Source of the DNA: Lumbricus rubellus
Taxonomy: Eukaryota; Annelida; Clitellata; Crassiclitellata; Lumbricidae
Length of the DNA stretch: 64,000 nt
Assembly: GCA_945859605.1 (NCBI GenBank)
Contig: OX243811.1
Location: 53,007,398-53,071,397 of the forward strand
Direction of reading: 5' to 3'
Shown one piece after another: positions 11,608 to 22,647 of this stretch (positions are counted from its first letter, which is position 1; every line of letters starts with the position of its first letter). The translations under genes and the position numbers were made by a program. The notes under the pieces were generated by a model. It made no database searches. It was not told where the DNA came from and saw nothing but the letters and a program-made list of their open reading frames with translations.

Positions 11608-14600
11608 TTATACGAGAGACGCAATTTTTACGTGTCCATAGGCCAACGACTCCGACGAATTGAGTAGGTATCGCTTATCATCATACGGAGAAAGCGCAGC
11701 TTTTCGAATTTCAACAGTGTGAAGGTCATGTTTCTTACTTTGAATAACGCAAAATTTAGAAGATGTTGGTTTCTCGTTCAATATGCACGCTCTATAGTCT
11801 GCATGGCGAATACTATTTTTCACAAACGCCTTCTTTATGCCCTTCGCCGTCTTCTTCTCCTTTTCGTTAGGCAACAGCAAACTATACATTTTCGACCGCA
11901 AGCCGCAAAATTCCAACACCGCGGCCCCGTTGCACTCGTCCTTAAACTTCCCAATTACCTTAGCGTTGGTGCGGCTGTGAAGGAAGTGCCCACAGGGGTA
12001 GTCTGAAGTGTCATATTCGTCTAAATTCTGTAACATGTCTTTGTACACGTCGTTTGTGTGAATGTGGTAGCAAAGGCTGTCTGTGTCCGTAAAAAGGAGT
12101 TTGCAAGCAGAGTCGTAGAGTGGAATTATGTGTTCATAGTGGAATTCATACATTTTTAATTTTGAAATGTCCAAAATGCACATGCCTGCATAGAGTGGCT
12201 TGTTCAAAAAGACGTTTGAATTTGTTAATTTTATGACCGTCAAATCTTCGTTTATTATAGTGTGTGATTCGAAATTTGGCCGAGCAACAAATCTTTTCGC
12301 GCGCTTTCCACTCATGACTAATTTGACGTTTAGGTGCTTTCTATTATTTTGCATTGTTTTGCCGTATATTGAATTGTTCATAAGTTTGTAAAAGTCTTTT
12401 TCGAAGGAAGATTTGGCCACCTGCCGTTTGGACGTGTTGAAGTCGATATAGTTTTTCAACCATCGACTTTGTCGAAACTCCAGAATTTTGTGAATTTTGA
12501 CCAATTTCAAGCCCATTTTCAGGTAGAATTGTAAATTTCGGTAGTGAACGACGTACCGAGTCTTTGTCATTAGATTTGGTGTCAACTTTTCGACCCCCGC
12601 CCCAATTTTAGCCGAAATTTTCTGCGAAACGGATTTTGCGTAAGGAGATATCATCTCCGGTCGTATATGCAGGCTCTCTGGAGCAAGGGGGTAGTCGTTG
12701 TGTGCGTCGTGGAGATGTGAAGGGTACTCCAAGTCCACGTCCAACAAATAGCCCAAGTCGTCGTCAGTCTGTTTAGTGCTCAAGTCAAATTTATCAATTT
12801 CATCCGGCTCTAAGAATCTAAATTTGCCGGTCGGGAGCGGTTCGGACATTGCGTAACCGTACAGATTGTTACAGTCCAAATACATGATGTAGCTGTTTGG
12901 AATGTCAGGGTCGTATCCTTGGGCGAGATACGGATTGTTCGCCTTTGCATATCGATTAGAAATCATGGAGACACCGCCTCTCATGCCCCGCTCCACAAAA
13001 AGATATATGTCTGGGTCTGTGATAAGGTCCAACTCCACTTTTGTCATTCTCAAGCACGCGTCAAAACTAAGGCCGGGGCTGCTGTAGTAGTGAAGCGCGT
13101 CAAGTCCGTAAAATTCCATAGACATTTTTCGAAAAGATTCGAAAACGTCAGCCAACAATACAACGTCCGTCTGCAAGTACAGGTCGTGATAGTCTTGCAT
13201 AGTCTGCATGTCGAATGTCTGCCAAACCTGTTGGGCATAGTCGTAGTCAGTCTGTGAAATGTCTTCTTCAGTAAGTTTACTATAGAAGCAGCCTTTGGGA
13301 GGCAGAGTCCTTTCGGTCATTCTGCAGGCCGAAGTCATATATTCGTAGGGAAATACCCCCTTACGCAAAAGCAATTTGTAATGTTCCGGAAAAAGCCGGC
13401 GCAAATGGATGAATTTGGAATCTCCCTCTTTCGCCAAATTTTTGACCAACACGTCCAAACCGCAGGTTAGAAATTGCAAAGAATCTAAAAATCGGATGTT
13501 ATTCACTTCGAACGAAAGGTATTTTTCCATGTTAGTGGCTATTACTTTAATTTCTTCGCTTGCAAATTCCTTCGTCATGTGTTTCAAGATGAGATGTGAG
13601 TCGTAACCCTTAAGGTTGTGGAACACGACAGGAAGGAAATAGTTGGGTGTTTTCTGTTTCTTTGACTTTGTCGGTTTTCGGAATTTCATTTTCAAGTTGC
13701 AGGGCGAGCAAAGAGCAGAAACAAAGTTACCAGTCATGTGACAGTGGTGTCGAACTTTGTTTTGAGGTGTCAAAGTTGTAGAGCAAGAAGGACACGCAGT
13801 ACAAGAATCAAACTCTAGCCTCTGCTGCTGAGTAAGCGGTTTCATAGGTAAGTTGGTGGAAAGAATTTTGTTAATGCGGTTCTGCTCAGATTTTATGTGT
13901 GAAAAGAAATGATCCATGACATCAGGTCCAGAATAGACAAAAGGTTTGTTGTTGTTCAAGTGCGGAAAAGAAGACACAGTAAGACAGCAGAACCCGCTGG
14001 GAGTGTGCGTGTCAAGAATTTTGGTCGCGCCGGTGTTGGAAGTAGAGTCGTTTGGCGCCAAGTAGCTCTCAAAGTCGGCGTACAGGACGTACGGAACAGG
14101 CATTTCATGCTGCGTGTTTGTGAATTTTAGTGTGGAGTTTTCAGGCGTTGGGTATCGCACGGACTGAAGTCCGTGTTTGCCGCATTCTTCCATGTGTCTG
14201 TTTTTGACTGCGGCGGTGGTAAAGCAGCATAAGCAGTACGGGCATGGGAAAGTTCTGGCCCTGCGAGAGTTTCTTCCCTTCAGAAGAGCAGAAAGGTTGC
14301 GTATTGTGATATAATGGCGCTTGTCACCATCATCGAGAAGCAAAAGATTGGCAATGTGTTTTCTGCCCCTGTGAGCACTTGCATAAAGAGGGGTAAAAGT
14401 TTTGTCGTCCGGATTGAAATACGTTACGTTTACGCTATAGTCAGGATTGAGCCCCTCAAACAGTGGAATCTGTTCAATTTTCATTGGAAAATTTAGACCA
14501 TCAGTTTCAAGCTCTCCCATATAGCGCTTGTAGATGCTAATTCGCTCGGAATTTTTGGCTTGGAAATGAGAAACTGCTAGCACGCTATACAGAAAGCAGA

Positions 14601-16148
14601 ATTCATCGTCGTTGCGCAAATTCAGCGTGGCATGCTTGTTGGCAATGTGTTGCGGTGTGGGGATATAGCTGGAGGCCCCTATGGGATCGAAGACGGCATT
14701 GCAAATTTTAAAATCAACCACACCATTTACCGTCCAGCCGGAACTCTGACTTGTAAACGTATCTACCAACTCGTCTATTCTTTGCACGGCCTCATCCATT
14801 TGATCGGGTATCTGCGATGGATGTGTGAGTGTTGCCGGGACCGACTTGAAATACCCGACCGTCTGTGATTCCCCGTCTGGTGTGGAGCGCTTGAAGTCCA
14901 CATCGACCGCCACATACCATTTCACCGGCCTAAAGAAATGCATAAAAATAACACACACACTTTAGAAAATGCCCAAGGCTGTGAAAATTTGCCCAAGGCC
15001 CAACAAAATGCAAAATTTTCTAAGTCCAACAATGTTGTGTATAAAATAAAAATTGTCCAAGTCCAAAGAGATTTTAGTTCGATATTTTCTAAGTCCAAAC
15101 AAAATGCAGAAATTTTCTAAGTCCAACAATATTTTATAGAAGAATTTTCTAAGTTCAGTAGGATTTTAGCATAAAATTTTCTAAGTCCGACAATTTTGTA
15201 GCTTGTACAAACCCTTCATCTCTGAATGTGTCTTCCAGTGTGGCGACGATGCGCGCCGATTCCGTCAGTAGCATGTTGTGGACGTCTGTTGTCTGTGGCG
15301 CTGGAAATGAGACGTCTATGAATGCGTTCTGGGCGCTTGTCTTGATGTTTGGGTTGGTTTGCTTCTTGAAGCATGTTACACAGGCGCCCTGACCGGTCCT
15401 GAAGAAGCGCGAAGGCCGTCGGTTCTTGCATTGAGGGCACTCTCGTCTCAGCAAACAGACTTCGCAGAGATTGTTCGTCAGGGTCTGCTTGTACGATCGA
15501 CAGGAGTCACATCGACCTATAGAACGGCAATAAATTACAAAGGGCATTAAAGACTTGCATACCTCACATTCTCAATAATAAAGTCAAAGACTGCTAAAGT
15601 TCACCTGCTGTATACTGAATGTACAATGTTGAAGGTTGGTAGAATGTATATGAGCGCATATGTGCCATGTAAAATTTGTAGAGGTACCAAGTTTGTAGGA
15701 ACTTACTTGATGGACCGGGCTCTGCCGGGCTGCCTCTGCTTGGGCCGGCCGCCGCCGCCGCCGCCGGGACGGGGCCCTCTTGTCGCTGGCCGCCAGCTTC
15801 CACATTGTTGCGCTTTGCTACTCGGCCGGTGTCTGCCTCTGCCTTTCGTTTCAGTTCTACAACATATATTATTCGACATGAATAAAATACTCCATTTTTA
15901 AATATCGCAAGTATTTTAAATGATTATAAAATTTATAAAGTACAAAATTTTAAAGTTTGAAAGTCGACAAGGTAAAACTTACTCATTTCTCGTATTCTCT
16001 CCTTCAGTTGCGCTTCTTCCTTCAACAATTGTTCGAGATCTGCATCGGGCGTGTTTGCTAGAAAACAGAAATACATGGGATTTGAGAGCTAAGAAAATAC
16101 ATGGCGCCTAATGTAATGTACAACAGAATAAGAACTTTATTTACCCAT
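11608..16148 (-). CDS. Protein-primed family B DNA polymerase with cysteine-rich N-terminus (five exons)
   Basis: Presumably replicates the element. Minus exons 16148-16145, 16057-15983, 15856-15707, 15516-15213 and 14929-11608 join in consistent phase to 1284 residues. Residues 1-76 are charged, then Ala/Gly/Pro-rich. Residues 79-125 hold four CxxC pairs (79/82, 94/97, 103/106, 122/125), a zinc-ribbon-like region. The polymerase has all core motifs: exonuclease ADFESYL, NLKGYDSH and YLQTDVVLLAD; polymerase DCNNLYGYAM, KLMNNSIYGK and FTDTDS. Between the first two exonuclease motifs sits a CPSC...HHCHMTG...CSPCN insertion resembling an endonuclease VII/HNH zinc fold. The C-terminus LAYGHVKI is family-typical. 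The exon 4 donor (GTTTGT) is weak but gives the required phase 2 join. No lesion is seen. Confidence 0.9.
14930..15212 (-). repeat. Polymerase intron 4 with repeated TTTTCTAAGTCC motif
   Basis: Within this 283-bp intron the plus-strand motif TTTTCTAAGTYC(A/G) recurs five to six times at roughly 45-50 bp spacing, with related CCCAAGGCC copies near 14970-15000. It looks like a short minisatellite in the intron. No function is evident. Confidence 0.55.
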
Positions 16149-16217
16149 TTTGCTGTAGTTGTGTTGCAAAGGACGCCTTATCGTGTTCGAAAATTTTACT
16201 ATGTGCCAGAGGGCAAC

Positions 16218-16225
16218 TTTTTATA
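16218..16225 (-). promoter_or_regulatory. TATA box upstream of polymerase exon 1
   Basis: Minus-strand TATAAAAA about 70 nt upstream of the ATG at 16148. Spacing fits a short 5' leader. Confidence 0.5.
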
Positions 16226-16636
16226 TCTACTTAATTTTTGTGCCAATTAATTTTTGTACTAATTACTTAGCTGTTCTTGCAACCGCCAAAGACCACTACT
16301 TTTTCAAAAAATTGCTAAAGTCAATTTCAAATGCTCTCTTGGAGTCAAAAACTGCAGTGTTTCGAACGTTGAGTGTGCCTACTAGTTATAGGCATGGGAC
16401 TACTTTTTACAGGTATCCCTACGCGAAAGTAGTTCCACGTATTTGTGTGTATGACCGCGGAAGGATATGGCTGTGGAAGTGATGCGGTTCATGCAATACA
16501 TAACAAGTATGTATCCCTCCGCCGCTGGGTTCTCTGCCAGTGCCAGGCCCAAGCCTGCATAAAAAGAGAGGGCGCCGATGCCGTTCGTGTATGCGTTAGA
16601 CTGTGAGACATGCAGAATAGTTTCTTATGTATTGGC

Positions 16637-16638
16637 CT

Positions 16639-16710
<72 letters not shown>

Positions 16711-16711
16711 G
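16637..16711. repeat. (TAA)n microsatellite inside the Polinton-like element
   Basis: About 24 uninterrupted TAA units. It follows a segment at about 16535-16580 (CCCAAGCCTGCATAAAAAGA) that also occurs at about 37385-37420 as CCCAAGCCTGGATAAAAGAG and resembles the 3' tail of a non-LTR element. The microsatellite may therefore be a retroelement tail. Confidence 0.9.
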
Positions 16712-16895
16712 GCCTACTACACAGCGTCTCCTGACACCTTCATGATTCTACGTATTATAATAGGCCTACTACACAGCGTCTCCTAGCGCCGATTTCAGAC
16801 TATGTATAATAATAGGCCTACTGCACAGCGTCTCCTGACGCTGATCTCGTTCTGTGTGTAATAATTATAACAGCCTAATACTGCTACGCATCTTT
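16705..16895. repeat. Tandem repeat of about 60 bp, three to four units
   Basis: Units begin ATAATAGGCCTACTACACAG followed by CGTCTCCTGACxCC and end ATTATA. Three clear copies plus a decayed fourth run on from the TAA array. Confidence 0.85.
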
Positions 16896-17070
16896 TCCTA
16901 CCAGACCCAGGGCTTGACAAAGACAGTTGCGTGCTTCTATGACCACAATATTATAGGCCTACGTAAAATTGTGTTTGCAAATAAATTTCTACAGCTCAGG
17001 GAAATTACTGCCTTGGTTGAAATTTAGAAGATAAAATAATTTAGAAGATAAAATGCTGTAGTACACTAAC

Positions 17071-17228
17071 CAGTCGCCATGGCGGAACGAATGCCTCGGA
17101 AGCGTCTGTAGAATCAGCGTGTTGTACTTGAACTCGGTTGTAGACGTGAGTTGACGACTGTTGAACGGCTGCAGCTGCTGATCTCGGATAAGGATTGAGC
17201 TTATACACAACCTATGAGGCGTTTTATA
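17071..17228 (-). promoter_or_regulatory. Possible alternative promoter and first exon of the polymerase gene
   Basis: On minus, a TATA-like TATAAAA (about 17220-17227) is followed about 140 nt later by ATGGCGACTG with a donor-like GTTAGT at 17070. The mini-exon ends in phase 1, the same phase as the tiny exon ATGG at 16148, so it would splice in frame to polymerase exon 2 and start M-A-T-A-N-T-P. The phase match has a one-in-three chance of being accidental. Confidence 0.3.
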
Positions 17229-17715
17229 GAGTGTAGGACCCATATATTTCGACATAATAAGGTTTGATGTTGCAATATTTTTGCTTGGCCATTCGTCTCT
17301 TAGCATGCTTGTTTGTCTCTCTTGATGGGGCTGGGCATGTATTCCCTGGTCGTTGTTATGACTAGCAGGGACGGAGACATATATTTCGCAATAGGAGGGT
17401 TTGGTGGTGCAAGAAGTTTGTTTGGGCTGGCATTTCTTAGTGTTTGTTTGTCTGCCTTAGTATCCTTGGACAGGTCCAGACATGCATAGATGAGTAATGC
17501 GGCGGTTACTATACTCCAAAGCGCCCGTGGCCGGAGGGCGGCGGAGGCAGATGGTCGGATGCGCATGACCAGATTCAGCATCCTTACAATACCGTGAAAG
17601 GGGACACTTACTTCGCGGACCGACGGAGATAGATAATACACGCTGTGTTGGACACTTCTTTGAAGCCGGACGCTTCATTGTTTTCTCGCGAGCTATGACC
17701 GCCACACAGGTCTTT

Positions 17716-18530
17716 GTATGTATAGAGAGATGTAGAGACAGATGGAGAGAAGGAGAGAAGGACAGAAGGATAGAATGAGAGAAGGGTAGAGGCGGTGAGA
17801 AGGAGAGATGGAGAGAGGGAGAGAGGGAGAGAGGGAGAGAGGGAGAGAAGGCAAGAGGGATAGAAGGAGATAGGGAGAGAAGGCAAGAGGGAGAGAAGGC
17901 AAGATGGATAGAAGGAGATAGGGAGAGAGGGAGAGAGGGAGAGGGAGAGAAGGAGAGAGGGAGAGAGGGAGAGAAGGCAAGAGGGATAGAAGGAGATAGG
18001 GAGAGAGGGAGAGAGGGAGAGGGAGAGAAGGAGAGAGGGAGAGAGGGAGAGAAGGCCAGAGGGATAGAAGGAGAGAGGGGGAGAGGGAGAGAGGGATAGA
18101 AGGAGAGAGGGATAGAAGGAGAGAAGGATAGTTGGAGAGAGAGAGGGCGTGAGGAAGGGAGGGAGGTATAGAGATGATGAGAGTGATAGATAGAGAGGAG
18201 TGGGAGAGGGAGAGGGAGAGATGCTGTTGAAGGCTGTATGACTGTGCCTCTGATGAGGCGATTCCAAGAGATGGATACATGAAGTGATGGTGGGAGAGGG
18301 AGAGGGGGAGGAAGAGAGGAGGGGAGAGGTAGAGAGGAGGGGGAAGAGGGAGAGGGAGAGGGGTGGTGGAAGCCAGTGCAGAAGCCAGAATATCCTGTGG
18401 TGCCTTCGATGAGTCATTCTCGAGAGATGGATACATAAAGAGATGGTGAGAGAGGGGGAGGGAGAGGAATAGGGAGTGGGAGACGGGGAGGGCGAGGGGG
18501 AGGGAGAGATGTCGTGGAAGCCAGTACCGT
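17716..18530. repeat. Long polypurine (GAGAGGGA)n tract
   Basis: About 800 bp of GA-rich DNA on plus with nested repeats of GAGAGAAGGCAAGAGGGATA. It is interrupted by two copies of a unit containing AAGAGATGGATACAT and by GGAAGCCAGT blocks. Large Ser/Leu/Pro-rich frames on minus are composition artefacts. Confidence 0.95.
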
Positions 18531-18534
18531 GGCG

Positions 18535-18837
18535 CTACCGATGACGCATTACCGATGACGCATACCCGGTTAGGCCCTGTACCGCTGCTAGTTAGGGTTA
18601 ACTAATTACTAATACTAACATAATTACCTAATTATTATAAGTTAATTAATATGCTAATTAATATAATAGGTTAATTAATATGACCCAATTATTATAATAG
18701 GCTAATTAGTAAAATGACCTCATTAGTATAATGACCTAATTAAGATGACCTAATTAGGATGACCTTGACCTTGACCTTGACCTTGATGACGTCACTGGTC
18801 ACGTGGTTGGGGCTTAGTCCTGTCTATTCCCTCTACT
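18535..18837 (-). repeat. Right terminal inverted repeat
   Basis: Reverse-complement counterpart of 10890-11226: CTACCGATGACGCATTACCG at the inner end, GCTAGTTAGGGTTAACTAAT, AT-rich TTAATTA units, tandem GACCTTGACCTT, TGACGTCA, CACGTG and terminal CTCTACT. It has fewer tandem units than the left copy, hence the shorter length. Confidence 0.9.
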
Positions 18838-18843
18838 CATCCG
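18838..18843. repeat. Polinton-like element target-site duplication, right
   Basis: CATCCG, identical to 10884-10889. Confidence 0.85.
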
Positions 18844-19826
18844 CATAAAACGTGCGTGCTTATAGCAGGGGCCGATGAAATTGCTAGGCTTAGTTTCCAG
18901 CGCTGGATGATTAAACTGCTTGGACTGCATTACCTCACAAAAGGAAGAGATGATGTAGATAGAGATGATTATAGAATGGTATGGACACAATGACACTTCT
19001 TCCTCTGCTCGATTCAAAGATTGTGCACGTGCGTAGCCATCACCGGGTCTTATAATTTACTCTCACATATTGATCATTCATCTCTCTGTGTCTCTATCTG
19101 TCTCTCTCTGTCTATGTCTGTCTGTCTCTCTGTGTATCAGTTAATGTACCTGCAGTGTCCTCTCCAACTGTCTTCTTTAGCCCCTGTCTGTGTGCTTGCG
19201 TATCTCTATCTGTTTGTCTTTAGCTACGTCTGTGTCTGCCTTTCTCTTTCCTGTTGTGTCTCTTGTCTTTTTTTCGGTTTGTAATCTTAATCTTGAAACA
19301 ACAGACTCCTACTCTCTACCTTTCTGTCTCTCTCGTAGTCACGAGTGGCTTATACAAATGTGTATACATACATACATACGGCGTATACCGGAAAAGATGA
19401 TTTAAGAAGCAGCCACCAATCGACTAATGCCCTTAGGACCGTTGCTATACCGACCCATAATAACAAGATTTGCTATTGTCAACAACCACAATGAAAACAA
19501 CAATGTCAGCCAACTATAATAATACGAGGATCAGTGTTGTCGTCGAAATCATCACATGTGAATGGTGAGAAAGTAGTTCTTCTTATCACCGTCCTTCCAT
19601 ATAATCACGCTTGAACACACGGATCAAAACAACATCTAAATTGGTGTTACAATGCAATTATGATAGAAGATGGTCCAAACTCGTCTTGATACAATGCACG
19701 ATTCTGAATTATTTATGTACTTAAAAAACTCACTCATTAAACGTCTTTGAGTAATACGAGACGTTAATTAAGACGAACTGATCTATGAAAATGATAGAAG
19801 GTCTGGAACTCTGCATGGCTGTGCAG
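18844..19826. other. No gene seen; contains a TCTG/TCTC-rich stretch
   Basis: About 19080-19340 is pyrimidine-rich (TCTGTCTC repeats). Frames across it are Cys/Leu/Ser-rich artefacts. The rest has no supported feature. Confidence 0.45.
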
Positions 19827-22647
19827 TTACGATAAACAATAATAGAATTTTTGTCGGTTTATCTCTAATGCATGATTTTGGTCATCGAGTAGACTGTAGA
19901 CTGTAGAGGTTAATATTGAAAGTCGTTGCTGGAAGTCGTTCATGTCACGAGCATAAAGACAACATTCCATTTGCATCGTATTAAGTTCATCTTCTAAAGT
20001 ACATGCATATCCAACATTGCTCTCCATCTCTTTTAACATTGCGACGAGAGAAACATCTGCAATAGACAGCTAACGTCCAGCAGTCGACGACGGCTTCTAG
20101 ATATAGAGTCTAATGACTCTACCCTGGCTTACACCTTTCTACCGACCGAATCATTTAAAAGCCACTAACGTTCAGCCCATCAGTTGATCTCTGCAGAGGT
20201 TAATGCTAAGGAGTTCAAGTGCATGCAACCGTAGAAGAGAATCCAGATATTCTCACGAAATAGGATTCTATCTAAACCATAATTAGGCCTATATCTCTTT
20301 GCTTGAATCATGTCATTCATAATTATATTATGCGCATTGGATACTCTATAATTATTATGTATTATGTAAGCTTATTTGACGTGAACTGCTTTTCGTCATA
20401 ATAGCGTGTTTTTTCTTAATAATGCAACTTAAATTCAATCCATTTTATTTTGGCATATCAACCATTCTAAAAACAAAAATTGTGAATTGAATATAGCTAA
20501 CAGCAATGGCGGATTCTCAGAGCAGGTCATGACCCAGACATATTCCGTTAAACTTGGACAACCCACATGCACTTTGCAAATTAAGATGAACGTAAAGTAC
20601 AATTAATATTCTGACGAAACTTTGCATGTATATTTGGAGGTGAAAAACAAAAGAGAGTTGAGAGTACTAAAGATGGCATACTTAACGCTATCATATCATC
20701 ATCGATGGATGGAGTGAACGGACGTCGGCAGCACATCTGTCAGCTCTCAATTCCTCAGGCACTATAGAGAAACTAATGGCCTTATGTGAAGATTGTTCTC
20801 CGGCCTCATTCTGTCCTTATATTTCGCTATTTATGTATATAAGCTATATAATATATATCGCTATTTATATAGACATATATATATATACAATATATATCCC
20901 CACGTGTGAATAACAGATCGCATTAAGAGACTTCCGTAAATAGCAGAGTGCCAGGATAAACTACAATATGGTCTATGTCAGTTCTATACGATAGAGATTC
21001 CCTTGGATGAAATAAAGTAGCATTTCAACAGAGAAGCGCAAAGCAAAACTTCCTGAGACTTTATCCCATCTATAAAGGTCTCCGATGGCGCTATACAAAT
21101 TATTATAACACGTTTATTAGGCGCTACTATCTAACGATGGCGATGAGAAATTGTGAGTGATGGACTTAGCCTACTCAAGGTTCTTAATATAAAGAGTCTA
21201 TGGATACACAGTAACGGTCTGAAGCCTGTGCTCTCCGGATTCTTATTTATAGACGAATGCTATAAAAAGTTACTGTAATGTGCCAGAGAAGGGCATCTCT
21301 TATTTCTAATTACCTTCGTGATAAATGATAAATGTTCTCATTCAGCACTGATACATTGGATAGAGACGCAAAGACTCATTTATTATGCAACCAGAGCAAC
21401 GGGTTTATGTCTAAGACGCGACCGTTGAGTCTATAATCCAACTAATGTGGGCTCGAACAGACATGACTAACTAGCCATTTGTGTTCGTCTTTCGCTCATA
21501 ACTTGCTATCAACGTCCATTGGAACTTGACGGTAATTAACTAACTCAAGAGCATCAGAGAAACATTTAATCAAAGTAAAGCTTAATCAAATACCTGTTTT
21601 AATGAAAATAAATTAAAATATGCGTCTTCTGACTTTCTTTTTCAACATACCGTAATAAAAAATGGCAAGTTTACTGATAAAATGACTTCGGCCTACACTC
21701 CAATCTAAAAAAAGGCATAGCAGTAATAAACAAGCGCCTATCGTTGCCATGAAGCCGGAAGGTTCGAGGTTAGAATCCACCTCGCCGCGTAAGGACCTTG
21801 GGCAAGTCTTTCACTCACAATTGCTCAGCGCTTCGGCGTGAAACTCCGATGCAGTGTCCGCTCTGCATTCGGAGCGCCTCTGAGTAGAGAGGTTGAAGGG
21901 GCGCTATAACAAGTGCACATACAAACACACTCTCCATGTGAAACACGCAAGCGTTAACACAAAACCGGACTGTAGGCCTATAGTTTAGGATATAATCGGC
22001 TGCTAAAATTGAACCGCTGTGCAATATTCGGAATCAACTCAAGCCACACAATACAACTACGCATCTATTACAATATAAACTTACCGTTGTCAGATAACAC
22101 TGTCGTCTTTTTTATGTTGTCTATTCTCCTATCGACCGAATCAACTGACTGACAGATGGACGATAAGTGTTGAGTGAAGAACTTTTAACGTTAGGATGCA
22201 GCGGTAAGTGATCAGAGCGAAAGTCCTGCTCAGCTCTGAGCGATCAGCAGTAAACTATGCGATCAGCCGGAAGAGGGCGAACGAGACACTCGGCAACCTT
22301 CGGGAACCCAACGACGACGACGACCAAACCACGAATCCGTGTCATGTCAATCCGCCACCGCCTTAAATACTCATCCGCCGGTGGTGCTCGAGTCCTATGT
22401 GACGTGTTAGGCGGACTATAGGCCTACGCCCAGCGTAGGTCTACTACTGTAGTAGGACTAAGGTTCAAGTTCACGACCAGGCTCTTCAGTCCCTACTACA
22501 GTAACTGTAAAAGTATTATAATACGGGGCGCTGATCGCAGGGATCGGGTCCTAACCTCACCGTCGCATTCTCCATCGACTTCAAACGACCTAAATTTAAC
22601 CGGTGCGTCTTAAACGCTGCGTGTAGTGACCCCGAAGCACGCATCAT
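19827..22647 (-). CDS. Possible small coiled-coil protein (three exons)
   Basis: Not recognised. Minus exons 22647-22561, 22148-22085 and 20056-19827 join in phase (donors GTGAGG and GTAAGT; acceptors CTGTCAG and TTGCAG) to 126 residues, or 102 if translation starts at the ATG at 22575. The product after the first exon is strongly heptad-like: SVDSVDRRIDNIKK, then LVAMLKEMESN, LEDELNTMQME and MNDFQQRLSILTSTVYSLLD. That suggests a helical subunit of a small coiled-coil complex. It lacks a signal peptide, unlike the host genes further right. The first exon is the weakest part; a TATA-like TATTTAA lies in intron 1 near 22365 and could mark another start. Intron 2 (2 kb) contains an inverted family 1 SINE. 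Confidence 0.45.
21775..21905 (-). repeat. SINE-like family 1, inverted copy
   Basis: Contains GGCGTGAAACTC and GAGCGCCTCTGAGTAGAG on plus, the reverse complement of the copies at 1560, 38765 and 45410. It lies in the large intron of the possible coiled-coil gene. Confidence 0.65.

Larger units (their letters stand above)
10890..18837 (-). mobile_element. Short Polinton-like element encoding only a family B DNA polymerase
   Basis: A 7948-bp unit with terminal inverted repeats (about 10890-11226 and 18535-18837). Both ends begin AGTAG, followed inward by CCACGTGAC, TGACGTCA, tandem AAGGTC and AATTAGGTCAT motifs, and GCGTCATCGGTAATGCGTCA. CATCCG is duplicated at the borders. Polintons are usually 15-20 kb and also carry a retroviral-type integrase, packaging ATPase, protease and capsid genes. 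None is recognisable here, and no other open frame above about 110 codons exists outside low-complexity sequence. The polymerase gene is intact, so this is either a compact family or a deletion derivative that relies on an integrase supplied elsewhere. Confidence 0.88.

Noticed and set aside
11719..14868. Several plus-strand frames opposite the polymerase
   Set aside because: Antisense shadows of the large polymerase exon, without independent signals.
16159..16482. 107-codon plus frame in the Polinton-like element
   Set aside because: Overlaps the polymerase promoter, has no domain and no paired signals; not a convincing integrase or capsid gene.
16989..17705. Three minus frames (about 80-113 codons) upstream of the polymerase
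   Set aside because: Examined as missing Polinton genes; no catalytic or capsid motif seen. They overlap each other and contain a TATA-like region, more consistent with promoter DNA.
17608..18436. Ser/Leu/Pro-rich frames of about 250 codons on minus
   Set aside because: Translation of the polypurine tract; no start context, splice signals or domain.
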